Positions 36,445 to 45,241 of a stretch of DNA of 64,000 nucleotides are shown piece after piece; within the stretch, counting starts at the first letter, position 1, and each line of letters begins with the position of its first letter. Location: the NCBI GenBank assembly GCA_938045565.1, contig CALIAZ010000045.1:10838-74837 (forward strand), in the 5' to 3' direction. A program made the translations under genes and the position numbers. The stretch comes from an uncultured Atopobium sp. (GTDB lineage Bacteria > Actinomycetota > Coriobacteriia > Coriobacteriales > Atopobiaceae). The notes under the pieces are model-generated. The model saw only the letters and a program-made list of their open reading frames with translations, made no database searches and was not told where the DNA came from.

Positions 36445-37371
36445 ATGAACTATGTCCAAAAAGTTCCCGTTGCTATTTGTGGTGTTGCATTAGGTTTTGC
36501 AGCACTTGGAAATCTTTTTAAGACTTCTTTTGAGGCCCTTTATCTTGCCTGCGGCATACTCTCTATTGCTCTTTTAGCTCTCTATACCCTCAAATTTATG
36601 GTGTCGACAAAAGTTGTATTGCGAGAGCTCTCTGATCCAATTGGACTTTCAGTTGCCGCAACATATCCGATGGCAGTCATGCTGATTTCGGTGTATATGA
36701 AGGCCGATATTGGTGATGCAGCACAATTATTTTGGTTTGCAGGAATTGCGTTGCACATCCTGTGCATAGCTTTCTTTACTTCTCGATATATTGCAAAATT
36801 TGATTGGGAGAATGTGCACGCCAGCTGGTTCATTGTGTATGTGGGGATTGTTGTTGCAAGTGTTACAGCTCCGGCGTTTAACTTTGAGGCAAGTGTTGGC
36901 ACGGTTGCATTTTGGTTTGGATTTATCTGCCTTGTAGTGCTTTTTATAGTTGTAAGCATACGGTATGTTAAATATGGGCCTGTGCCTGATTCTGCTGAGT
37001 CGCTCGCTTGTATTTATGCAGCTCCAACAAGTCTTTGCATTGCAGGTTATATTCAATCTATTACGCCAAAGTCTGTACCGTTTCTGTTGGTTATGCTGGC
37101 AATCGCCTCAATTATTTATGTAGTTTCTTTTGTGTGGTGCATTAGGTGTCTTACAAAACCGTTCTTTCCCAGCCATGCCGCGTTTACTTTTCCTTTTGTA
37201 ATCTGTGTCATTGCGCGTACACAGTCGTCGGCATACTTGGCTGAACTCGGTCAGCCTCTTCAATGGCTTGATGGAATAGCTGCTGTTGAAACGGTGCTTG
37301 CAGCAGGGCTTTGTATTGTTGTGCTTGTACGGCTACTTGCGTACGTGCGCAATCAGACTTTAGGGCGATAG
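36445..37371 (+). CDS. TDT/TehA-family anion transporter
   Basis: A 308-residue integral membrane protein with about ten hydrophobic helices and almost no loops, matching the tellurite-resistance/dicarboxylate transporter (SLAC1-like) family, including the SDPIGLSVAATYPMAVML stretch after helix 2. The substrate could be a dicarboxylate or another anion; I cannot tell from sequence. Monocistronic, with an ATG after a purine-rich AGAAGAATCC. Confidence 0.82.
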   Translation: MNYVQKVPVAICGVALGFAALGNLFKTSFEALYLACGILSIALLALYTLKFMVSTKVVLRELSDPIGLSVAATYPMAVMLISVYMKADIGDAAQLFWFAGIALHILCIAFFTSRYIAKFDWENVHASWFIVYVGIVVASVTAPAFNFEASVGTVAFWFGFICLVVLFIVVSIRYVKYGPVPDSAESLACIYAAPTSLCIAGYIQSITPKSVPFLLVMLAIASIIYVVSFVWCIRCLTKPFFPSHAAFTFPFVICVIARTQSSAYLAELGQPLQWLDGIAAVETVLAAGLCIVVLVRLLAYVRNQTLGR

Positions 37372-37468
37372 ATGCAAGTGGCTTGAGATGATGTTTTGTA
37401 TTTGTTTTTGACAAGAGTCATTGCCTAAAGGCGATAATAATTTCAAGTACTTTACCGTCAAGCTTTTA

Positions 37469-37783
37469 TTATTTTTTGCATTTTGTGTTTGCAATATAAA
37501 CCATTACTACCGCATCAATCGCAATAATACTGCCCGCAATGATTGCTGTTGTGTTTGGTATATTTGGACCAAGTAGTGCCATGAAAAAGAGTACTAACGC
37601 ACTTATAAGCGTGCCAATACCCACTACAAAACAGAGCTTTTTCTCGTCTATTGCTTTCTTTTCATCTTCAGTCATTGTGTTAAATCCAGCAATTGAAATA
37701 GCACCATGACCAGATAGAAGTACAATAGACCAAATGCCAAGAATTGCGGTTAAAGACCACGATATAACTGAATATAACATCAT
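37469..37783 (-). CDS. DUF3784 small membrane protein
   Basis: 104 residues with three membrane helices and the family signature GAISIAGFNTMTEDEKKAIDEKKLC in the first loop. Start 37783 follows GGAG by 5 bases. Function unknown; the family is common in Firmicutes and Actinobacteria. Confidence 0.82.
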   Translation of the reverse strand: MMLYSVISWSLTAILGIWSIVLLSGHGAISIAGFNTMTEDEKKAIDEKKLCFVVGIGTLISALVLFFMALLGPNIPNTTAIIAGSIIAIDAVVMVYIANTKCKK

Positions 37784-38023
37784 ATTCACTCCAATCAGGA
37801 ACGAACTGCTTGTTAATTGAATTATACGACTTCGAATTTAATTGGGCAATTGAATAATGCCAGTCCTTTCATCGTTATGTTCGTTAGCAACGATATAGGC
37901 CTTTTACTGTCCATTACAGTACTCACTTAGATTGGTTTTAGACCTTATCCTTCTTTTCACATGCTTGGAATAGGGTTAGTGAAATACATTTTTGTAAGGC
38001 ATTTATTACTAAGTGAGGTAAAA

Positions 38024-38278
38024 ATGGGCGGATGTTATATCAATTATTATTTTCATAATATTGAGTATGATGACGGATTCTACGGCGGAGAATTCTCAGC
38101 TCCTGATTGTTACGTATATTGCAAGTTCTTATACGATAGGGAAACAAAGGAATTTATTGATATCTGGGACAATACTCAACCCATTGATGAAATTCTTCCA
38201 ATTCCAATTTGGTGGCTTGATAATAAGCTTGAAAAGAATGGAAAGCTTGGTAAGCATGAAGGCAAAGAGAGCTATTAA
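38024..38278 (+). CDS. Hypothetical protein, 84 residues
   Basis: Start 38024 (MGGCYINYYFHNIEYDDG) has GAGG 6 bases upstream. The protein is rich in Tyr, Asp and Trp with no membrane segment (DCYVYCKFLYDRETKEF, IPIWWLDNKLE). I do not recognise the family. An upstream in-frame ATG at 37961 has no ribosome binding site. The good initiation site and normal composition argue that it is real. Confidence 0.6.
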   Translation: MGGCYINYYFHNIEYDDGFYGGEFSAPDCYVYCKFLYDRETKEFIDIWDNTQPIDEILPIPIWWLDNKLEKNGKLGKHEGKESY

Positions 38279-38331
38279 CCTCTTAGTAGCTTTATAAACG
38301 GCTTCTATTGTGCTTCATTGAAAGGAATTAT

Positions 38332-38787
38332 TTACGCTTCTAAATTTTCTTCTACCTCAAAAAGAATTCTGAGAGCTTCCTCGTATTTCTCGACGCGTTT
38401 TAAGTCCTTCTCGGTAACTTTTTCCAGGCGGGACAGGTTTGAGTTGTGTTGTAGATCGCAAATTTTCACGTGTCGTGCAATGTCATTTTTGCTTAGATAG
38501 CGCACATAGTTCATGTACTCGACTTTGGGATTGTGGTTCAAGAGAAGCAGGGCTTCAATAACCTCCTCACTCATACCAGCTGCACGAATATTATCTACCG
38601 TGTAATTTGTGTCTTCTAGAACATCGTGCAGAAGCGCTACACAGGTCTCGGCTTCATGACCTTCTCCAAAACGCTCAGCGATACTGATGGGATGGAAGAT
38701 GTAGGGGATTCCTGCTTTGTCAACTTGGTCCTTGTGTGCTTCAAAGCAGAGCTTCATCGCAGCTTTAGTCATGGGTGTGTAATACAT
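38332..38787 (-). CDS. HD-domain phosphohydrolase (SpoT/RelA-like HD)
   Basis: A 151-residue protein built from one HD domain: AGIPYIFHPISIAER (first His), CVALLHDVLEDT (HD pair) and HVKICDLQHNSNL (final Asp). This resembles the hydrolase half of SpoT and small alarmone hydrolases, so it may degrade (p)ppGpp or another nucleotide. Start 38787 follows AGGAGG by 4 bases. Confidence 0.86.
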   Translation of the reverse strand: MYYTPMTKAAMKLCFEAHKDQVDKAGIPYIFHPISIAERFGEGHEAETCVALLHDVLEDTNYTVDNIRAAGMSEEVIEALLLLNHNPKVEYMNYVRYLSKNDIARHVKICDLQHNSNLSRLEKVTEKDLKRVEKYEEALRILFEVEENLEA

Positions 38788-38874
38788 GAAGCCTCCTAGC
38801 ATCAATGAGCAGCTTCTATGCTGATAGATTTATTTGATTAGTTTGGTTTCCTCTATTTTACGAGTTTTTGCTCT

Positions 38875-39642
38875 CTAAACCATAAGCTCTCTGAGCATCT
38901 GCCCATACGCTGTCGAGTCGCTGGTCATGCGCTCGCAGTGGTCATAGCCTTTCCAGATAGTTAACGTGGCCTCGGGATACACCTTAGGCAGGACCTTCCT
39001 TGCACGTTTCAAGTCAAAGTCCTTCTCGCCATACGTGAAGATACAGCGACGTTGTACCTCAAGGCTAAGGGTGGGGAGGTCAACGTTGCTGCAGTCGTGA
39101 ATGATGTTCTGGATACTTTGGTCGCTCATCGCAATAAAGTGTTCTGACATAGGTTTAGCTGCAACTTTTCCGTAAAGTTGTTCCATCTTTTGTACGGATA
39201 GCTTGGGGTCTGCAATGGCTTTGCGATGCTTGGCAAGAAACACTTTCTTGAGCACAAATTCCATCGCTGAGGCCAGGAATCCACCCGTCCAGAAGCTTGT
39301 TCCCTCAAAGAAGAGATGGTCAAAGACTAAATCGGGGAACTTGAGGAGCTCAGATAGAACTACGCCGCCAAGGGATGCGCCAAAACCCAGGGAGAGATGG
39401 GTTATGTCGTGCTCCAGCAGCCAGTCATGAATCTGTTCAGCTTCTTGGGACATTGAGACATATTCTGTTGCATCTTCTTCCCCGTGGGCGGCAAGGTCTG
39501 GGATCAGATAGCGCAGGTCATCGCCCATGTTGTTCACAAGAACAGTATTCATTCCCTCTGCAGACGAGAGCATGGGATGAATCAGCAATACCGTAGGCGT
39601 GCTTTGAGTACAAGTCTTGGGCTCAATGAGGTGCATCTTCAT
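38875..39642 (-). CDS. Alpha/beta hydrolase
   Basis: About 255 residues with TVLLIHPMLSSAEG (oxyanion region), LGFGASLGGVVLSEL (GxSxG nucleophile) and a C-terminal GYDHCERM that supplies the catalytic His. No signal peptide. Substrate unknown. Start 39642 has GGGAG 7 bases upstream. The gene carries one copy of the dispersed TGGCGAGAA motif, unlike the island to its left. Confidence 0.83.
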   Translation of the reverse strand: MKMHLIEPKTCTQSTPTVLLIHPMLSSAEGMNTVLVNNMGDDLRYLIPDLAAHGEEDATEYVSMSQEAEQIHDWLLEHDITHLSLGFGASLGGVVLSELLKFPDLVFDHLFFEGTSFWTGGFLASAMEFVLKKVFLAKHRKAIADPKLSVQKMEQLYGKVAAKPMSEHFIAMSDQSIQNIIHDCSNVDLPTLSLEVQRRCIFTYGEKDFDLKRARKVLPKVYPEATLTIWKGYDHCERMTSDSTAYGQMLRELMV

Positions 39643-39795
39643 GGCAGTTCTCCCTCTGTTGTTCACCTGCGATTATATCCCTGATGGGTAAACGGATTTG
39701 CAGTTTGTTCACCAAAGCTGACATTTTCCGCGAACGGTAGAGATGGAGCTGCGAGGGATGTCCGAGAGGGAGGCTCGAGATTTATTTCTGTTCTC

Positions 39796-41211
39796 TTATA
39801 AATCAAGAAACGCATCAGGTGCATTACTGGTCGAATTCCAAATCTTTGGAAAGCCCCATGCTGTCAGAAGTCTCATAACTGATGGAAAGTTCTCTGGGTA
39901 TGCATTACGTCCAGCATTCGATAGAAAGCCATGCTCTAAAACCGCCTCAAATTCCCATGTAAATGGAGGTCTGCCATTAGTTGGAATAGACTCATAGGTA
40001 TTCTTCCAGTTAAGAATTCCAGCATCTAAAAATCCACCTAATAATTCACATGATGGTTTGTAGTTTGACCTACATTCTTCGTAGGACACATCATCTGGCC
40101 AGTATCCATACCAATCAAGGAGACCAATAGACTGTTCTGGTTTCTCGCCAATTCTATAGAATCCATACCATCCTGCACCATAACAGCCATCTCTGCGACT
40201 GTGTCGTTCAATTCTCAAATGAATTTCCTGATTTGGTGTGTCGCCAACATGTATCAAGAATGACAGTTGTGAACTAGTAAGTAGCAGTGTCCTTTGTTTC
40301 TCTTCTTCAGGAGTCGTATTAAGCCATGGAAGTAGTGACAAGATAGTCTCATGCTCTGCTTCAGATTGCCCCCAACCCTTAAAGTTCATACCATGGTCGC
40401 TGCGTGTATACATGCGCTTAATAACATATGGTGAAAAAACTTTTTGGCACCTAAAGTTATGAATCAACTCTCTACTCATTACAATTCTAATGAGCCCTCG
40501 TGAACCTCTATGCTTACCTAGTACAGCGATTTTTTCGTATCCATCGCCCCATTGAACTGGAAGACAATAAACCTTTGTTCCAGGAGAAAAATGTCGCGTC
40601 CCATGGACAGCCGTATGGTCTTCTCCAAAAGGATGTTCGTCAATTACGTTACCAACCAGACACCAAATCCATTCTGGGAGTTTATTTGTTTTTATATAAT
40701 CCCAGTAATCTCCTTCTGTGCTCGGAGTAGTTTTCTTTTTTCTACGGCCAAAGTCATAGTCTGGTCCGAACATTTTCTTGATATGATCCAATTTGATTAG
40801 ACATCTATCAAGAAGTGAACTTTCCGCTGCAGTATAGAGAAGTCCAACTCCTTTAGGATCTTCGGTAACGCACTTGGTGATGATTGCATAGATGCATTCT
40901 TCGTTTAAAACAAGCTCGTTAATACTAGAAAGTAATTCAGCATCGTCTGTAATATCTATGCCATAGCTATCAAGAATTTTTTGATAGCTATAAGCATTCT
41001 CTTGTTCGCGTATTTTGGACTTAAATAAACAAGCAAATTCTTCAAGCACTCCAGGAATTTGATAATGGGGTATGTCAAACGGTATATCAAATAAGCTTAC
41101 GTTGTTGTCGTTGTAATCGTAGAAATCGCGCAGTTCAACAAAATGCCCAGACCAGGAATTAGTTGTTGCAAGGAACCAGCCAGCTAAATCTGTTAAGTTC
41201 TGTACATACAT
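39796..41211 (-). CDS. Hypothetical protein, 471 residues, no family recognised
   Basis: A soluble protein with a good start (GGGAG, 7 bases, ATG 41211). It is rich in aromatic residues and includes a basic stretch FGRRKKKTTPSTEGDYWDY near the middle of the first half, HGTRHFSPGTKVYCLPVQWGDG and KHRGSRGLIRIVM (a possible small beta-barrel), and a Trp/Gly-rich C-terminal half. No catalytic motif, signal or membrane helix is evident. Composition is AT-rich, as in the genes around the defence island. I cannot assign a function. Confidence 0.75.
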   Translation of the reverse strand: MYVQNLTDLAGWFLATTNSWSGHFVELRDFYDYNDNNVSLFDIPFDIPHYQIPGVLEEFACLFKSKIREQENAYSYQKILDSYGIDITDDAELLSSINELVLNEECIYAIITKCVTEDPKGVGLLYTAAESSLLDRCLIKLDHIKKMFGPDYDFGRRKKKTTPSTEGDYWDYIKTNKLPEWIWCLVGNVIDEHPFGEDHTAVHGTRHFSPGTKVYCLPVQWGDGYEKIAVLGKHRGSRGLIRIVMSRELIHNFRCQKVFSPYVIKRMYTRSDHGMNFKGWGQSEAEHETILSLLPWLNTTPEEEKQRTLLLTSSQLSFLIHVGDTPNQEIHLRIERHSRRDGCYGAGWYGFYRIGEKPEQSIGLLDWYGYWPDDVSYEECRSNYKPSCELLGGFLDAGILNWKNTYESIPTNGRPPFTWEFEAVLEHGFLSNAGRNAYPENFPSVMRLLTAWGFPKIWNSTSNAPDAFLDL

Positions 41212-41408
41212 AGACGTCTCCCAAACAGTGAACTCACTTGAGTCAAAACAACAATTACTTAATGCGGTCTACTATCTGCGCATATTAAGTCCAAGCTGTG
41301 ACTCAACTTTCAGCAAGTTTAATAGGAGCAGAACTTTTAACTGTCCAGTGTATTACCCACCAAAATTGTTTTATGGTTTTATTTTCTCGCTTTTTAAAAA
41401 CTTTTTTA

Positions 41409-41437
41409 TTGGAGTTTTATAGGTGTAGGAACATAAT
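41409..41437 (+). promoter_or_regulatory. Possible promoter of the PTS/GH1 operon
   Basis: TTGGAG, a 17-bp spacer and CATAAT (41432-41437), 52 bases before the first gene. The -35 is weak. No clear operator palindrome was found in 41212-41488. Confidence 0.4.
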
Positions 41438-41488
41438 GATTCAACAAGAAACAACTCGGTGTTAATTCGATAAGAAAGAAGGCAATGC

Positions 41489-41818
41489 ATGTCTAAACAC
41501 CTTGAGGTTCTTTTAGTTTGTGGTTCTGGAGCAAGTAGTGGTTTTATGGCGGTAAAAATGAAGAAAGCTGCCGCAGAACACAATCTTGATATTTCCATCA
41601 CTGCAAGAAGTGAGGCCGAGGCTGAGAGCTATATTGACTCAATCGATGCCTTGATGATTGGTCCCCATCTTAAGTACCTTGCTGATGAGCTTAAAGAAAA
41701 ATATGCTGATAAACCCGTTCAGGTGATTCTTATGGATCCCGCATATTATTCAACCCTAAATGGCGAGAAAGCTCTCAAGCACCTTATTAAAACAATTCGT
41801 GAAGCAAATGCTCAGTAA
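41489..41818 (+). CDS. celA: PTS lactose/cellobiose-family component IIB
   Basis: 109 residues, the cytoplasmic IIB that passes phosphate to the incoming beta-glucoside. The phospho-Cys is C11 in LLVCGSGASSGFMA, and the rest matches the four-stranded IIB fold (MIGPHLKYL, VILMDPAYY). First gene of a IIB-IIC-IIA-GH1 operon for uptake and cleavage of a beta-linked disaccharide such as cellobiose. Confidence 0.93.
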   Translation: MSKHLEVLLVCGSGASSGFMAVKMKKAAAEHNLDISITARSEAEAESYIDSIDALMIGPHLKYLADELKEKYADKPVQVILMDPAYYSTLNGEKALKHLIKTIREANAQ

Positions 41819-41896
41819 TTCGATTTCAAGCTGAATAATTAATTTACCAGGTGTGCTACATAAATTTGCTTAAACGCCATTAAGGAGGCTACAGCT

Positions 41897-43213
41897 GTGA
41901 ATAAGCTCATTGATTGGCTTCAGACGAGCTTCTCGCCAAAAATGAACAGAATTGTTCAGAACCCTTGGATTCTTACAATTAAGAATTCTGTATTGCAGGC
42001 ACTTCCTCTTATCTTCTTAGGTTCAATTTTTAGCTTACTTACAATTCCTCAGAATTATTTTGAGTGGTGGCCAAACTTCTGGACACCTTATGGATGGACC
42101 TTTGGCATTGTTAGCTTGATTGTTGCATTTTTGATTCCTTACAATCTTTTGATACTTAAGGAGCATAAGCGCTCGGCAGTTAATGCGGGTATTGCTGGTG
42201 TTATTTTGTTCTTGATTTCTTTAAATCCACAGTTTGTGGCCGATCAAGCAGCTATGATTGCAGCAGGAGAATCTACGTGGTTCCGCATTTCTAATATTGG
42301 CGGTTTTGGTGCTGGCGGAATGTTTTTGGCTATTGTTGCTGGTCTTATATCTGCAGCAGTTCTTAATAAGTTTGCAGACTTCTCATTTTTTAAGGAAGAT
42401 TCTGTAATCCCTGATTTTGTAAAAGACTGGTTTAACTCTATGCTGCCAATTGGCATCGTAACTGTTTTTGGTTGGATTCTTACTGATCAAAAGTTTTTGA
42501 ACCTTAACCTGTATCAGCTTGTTGTTAGCTGCTTTATGCCTCTGCAAAGTATTGTGAACACCCCTGTTGGTCTTGTAATCGCAATGTTCCTCTTCTGCTT
42601 CCTGTATTCTATGGGCATTTCTACTTGGGTTCTTACTCCAGTATTTACTCCAATCCTTCTTGCAAATGCCGAGGCAAATGGCGTTCTTGCAGCCGCTGGT
42701 AGCGCAACGGCATCAAATCTTGCAGTATTTACTGACGCATTTGTTTACTCGGGGTATATCTGGATTGGCGGCATTGGTTGTACCCTATCACTTGTTCTTT
42801 TGATGGCATTTTCTGCTAAATCAAATCAGCTAAAAGCACTAGGTCGCGCTTGTCTTGTACCAGCAATTTTTAACATTAACGAGCCTTGTGTATTTGGTGT
42901 CGTTGCATGGAACCCAATTATGATGATTCCAATGTGGCTTCAGGGCATTGTGCTTCCACTTGTTGCATACGTATTTACTAAGGTAATCCCACTAGGTGCT
43001 ATTCCTTCGATGCTTTTTAACATGTGGTATTGTCCATTCCCAATCGCCACATTCCTTACCTGCGGAACAGTAGGCAGTATTGTCCTGATGCTTATTATCT
43101 TTGTGATATCTGGTCTTATTTGGATGCCATTCTTTAGAACATACGACAAGCAGCTTGTCGACGCTGAGACTGCAGAGTCTGAGTCTGATTCAGACGAGGA
43201 TTGGTCGTTCTAA
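41897..43213 (+). CDS. celB: PTS cellobiose-type component IIC
   Basis: A 438-residue membrane channel of the lactose/cellobiose PTS with about ten helices. FNINEPCVFGVVAWNP matches the family's substrate-site loop (INEP). It imports the sugar and presents it for phosphorylation by IIB. Start GTG 41897 with AAGGAGG upstream. The C-terminus ends in an acidic tail (ESESDSDEDW). Confidence 0.94.
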   Translation: MNKLIDWLQTSFSPKMNRIVQNPWILTIKNSVLQALPLIFLGSIFSLLTIPQNYFEWWPNFWTPYGWTFGIVSLIVAFLIPYNLLILKEHKRSAVNAGIAGVILFLISLNPQFVADQAAMIAAGESTWFRISNIGGFGAGGMFLAIVAGLISAAVLNKFADFSFFKEDSVIPDFVKDWFNSMLPIGIVTVFGWILTDQKFLNLNLYQLVVSCFMPLQSIVNTPVGLVIAMFLFCFLYSMGISTWVLTPVFTPILLANAEANGVLAAAGSATASNLAVFTDAFVYSGYIWIGGIGCTLSLVLLMAFSAKSNQLKALGRACLVPAIFNINEPCVFGVVAWNPIMMIPMWLQGIVLPLVAYVFTKVIPLGAIPSMLFNMWYCPFPIATFLTCGTVGSIVLMLIIFVISGLIWMPFFRTYDKQLVDAETAESESDSDEDWSF

Positions 43214-43300
43214 ATCTAAAAAGTTATGCCTGAGGTTGCAGTTCAATTTGTGGCCTCAGGTAATTTCAAACGTCCTTTAGAGTCTAGAGGAGAATTTCTT

Positions 43301-43648
43301 ATGGAAGAAGAAATTGATAAGACCACCCAGGATGCCATGACCATCCTTATTGCTGCCGGCGAGGCTCGCAATGAATGCAAGCTTGCTTATGAGGCTGTTG
43401 CTGCTGGCGATATTGCGCTTGCAGAAGAAAAAATTGCTGCTGCAGATGCAAAGATTCTTGAAGCTCACCATGTTCAGACTGATCACATCCAAGGTGTTTT
43501 TCGTGGCGAAAAGCAAGAGTACAGTCTTCTGTTCTCACACGCTCAGGACACGCTCATGGTCATTTATTCTGAGATCATTACCGCTAAACAGCTTGTCCAA
43601 GTTTTTAAGTCTTTTGATGACAGGATTAAAAAGTTGGAGGAGCACTAA
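43301..43648 (+). CDS. celC: PTS lactose/cellobiose-family component IIA
   Basis: 115 residues, the IIA that receives phosphate from HPr; the active His is H80 in FSHAQDTLM, with the conserved Asp three residues later. Start 43301 is chosen for GAGGAG 8 bases upstream and the family N-terminus; an earlier in-frame ATG (43226) lacks a site. The stop touches the next ATG, so the hydrolase is translationally coupled. Confidence 0.92.
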   Translation: MEEEIDKTTQDAMTILIAAGEARNECKLAYEAVAAGDIALAEEKIAAADAKILEAHHVQTDHIQGVFRGEKQEYSLLFSHAQDTLMVIYSEIITAKQLVQVFKSFDDRIKKLEEH

Positions 43649-45094
43649 ATGGAAGCAAAGCCTCAGGTAAGGCATAGTTTTCCAAAGGATTTTCTTTGGG
43701 GAGGTGCTTTTGCAGCTAATCAGATGGAGGGTGCTTGGCAAGAAGGCGGTAAGGGTCCTTGTGTAAGTGATCTTAATGAGTACAAGTCAAATGTTCCGCT
43801 TGATGAGAAATACAATGGAGAAGAGACTACTCAGAAAGTTACCGCAGCCCTTGAAGCAACTGATAGGATTTTTCCTAAACGTTGGGGCATTGATTTCTAT
43901 CACAACTTTGAGGAAGATTTAGAGCTTCTTGCAGAGCTTGGTCTGAAGACGTTCCGAACTTCAATTAATTGGTCACGTATTTTTCCTCATGGGGATGACG
44001 CTGAGCCTTCTGAAGAAGGATTAGCTTTTTATGACAGGCTTATTGATGCAGTTATTGCTAACGGCATGGAGCCTATGATTACCTGCTCTCATTATGAAAT
44101 GCCAGTTGCATTAACGCTTAACTACAAGGGTTGGGCTTCTCGCGAACTGATTAATCTTTTTGAGCGTTACTGTAAGGTTTTATTCGACCGTTATCACGAT
44201 CGAGTTAAGCTATGGATTCTTATCAACCAAATTAACCTTGTGTCAGTTGAGTCTTTTAACCATCTTGGTATTTGTGCTGATAAGGTAGATAACCTTGCAG
44301 AAGCTAAGTACCAGGGAGTTCACAACGAGATGGTAGCTTGCGCCCGCGCCACTCGTTATGCTCATGAAAATTATCCCGAGCTCCAGATAGGTATGATGCT
44401 GTGCGGTGGACCCGATTATCCATCGTCAAGTAATCCTGAGGACGTTCTTGCCTGCTACAGACATAATCAGATGGAGTTCTATTACTCTGATGTATTACTC
44501 AGAGGTCAGTATCCAGGATATGCTTTGCGCTTCTTTGAAGAGAATGGTTTTGACATTCACTTTGGTGAGAATGACCTTGAAGATTTAACAAATACCGCCG
44601 ACTTCATGAGTTTCTCGTATTACTATTCAAGCGTTTGTAGTGCTCAGAGCTTTGTGGATGGAAATAAAGATTTCTCTAATCCTAATCTTCCTGCAAATCC
44701 TTGGGGCTGGTCTATTGATCCTCTTGGACTGCGTTACACCCTTAATGTTTTCTACGACCGCTATCAGTGTCCAATTTACATCACAGAAAATGGTATTGGT
44801 GCTTTTGACAAGCTTGAGGATGATGGAACAATCCACGATCCGTATCGCGTTGAATATTTCAGAGCACATGTTGAACAGATGCTTGAAGCACTTAGTGATG
44901 GTGTAGATTTGCGCGGCTATTATGCATGGGCACCATTGGATATTGTGAGCTGCTCTTCTTCGGAGATGAGTAAGAGATACGGCTTCATCTATGTTGATCA
45001 GGATGACCTCGGAAACGGAACAGGACGTCGCATTAAGAAGGATAGTTTCTCTTGGTATCAACAAGTAATTAAAACCAACGGAGAAGAACTGTAA
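43649..45094 (+). CDS. GH1 6-phospho-beta-glucosidase-like, acid/base Gln
   Basis: A 481-residue GH1 (beta/alpha)8 enzyme. N-terminal FLWGGAFAANQMEGAW and C-terminal SEMSKRYGFIYVD (phosphate-binding Ser-Lys-Tyr) mark the 6-phospho-glycosidase branch, and YITENGIG contains the catalytic nucleophile Glu. The usual acid/base motif NE(I/P) instead reads LINQINL, codon CAA, giving Gln for Glu. This substitution occurs in plant myrosinases and may define a GH1 subgroup in PTS operons. It should cleave the phosphorylated sugar imported by the preceding PTS, possibly with altered leaving-group needs. Confidence 0.9.
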   Translation: MEAKPQVRHSFPKDFLWGGAFAANQMEGAWQEGGKGPCVSDLNEYKSNVPLDEKYNGEETTQKVTAALEATDRIFPKRWGIDFYHNFEEDLELLAELGLKTFRTSINWSRIFPHGDDAEPSEEGLAFYDRLIDAVIANGMEPMITCSHYEMPVALTLNYKGWASRELINLFERYCKVLFDRYHDRVKLWILINQINLVSVESFNHLGICADKVDNLAEAKYQGVHNEMVACARATRYAHENYPELQIGMMLCGGPDYPSSSNPEDVLACYRHNQMEFYYSDVLLRGQYPGYALRFFEENGFDIHFGENDLEDLTNTADFMSFSYYYSSVCSAQSFVDGNKDFSNPNLPANPWGWSIDPLGLRYTLNVFYDRYQCPIYITENGIGAFDKLEDDGTIHDPYRVEYFRAHVEQMLEALSDGVDLRGYYAWAPLDIVSCSSSEMSKRYGFIYVDQDDLGNGTGRRIKKDSFSWYQQVIKTNGEEL

Positions 45095-45120
45095 TAAAGT
45101 TTTTCATTTTTTGAAATAGA

Positions 45121-45161
45121 TGAGCCCGTTTGATGATTTGTATCAAATGGGTTCATTTTTT
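45121..45161 (+). terminator. Terminator of the PTS/GH1 operon
   Basis: TGAGCCCGTTTGAT pairs with ATCAAATGGGTTCA (one G-U), followed by TTTTTTC. Confidence 0.92.
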
Positions 45162-45241
45162 CTTGTTATCGGCATGAAACCGACGTGTATGTGGGACACT
45201 AAATACCAGTGATTACTGACCCGGTCAAGAAAGGAAGGCTC

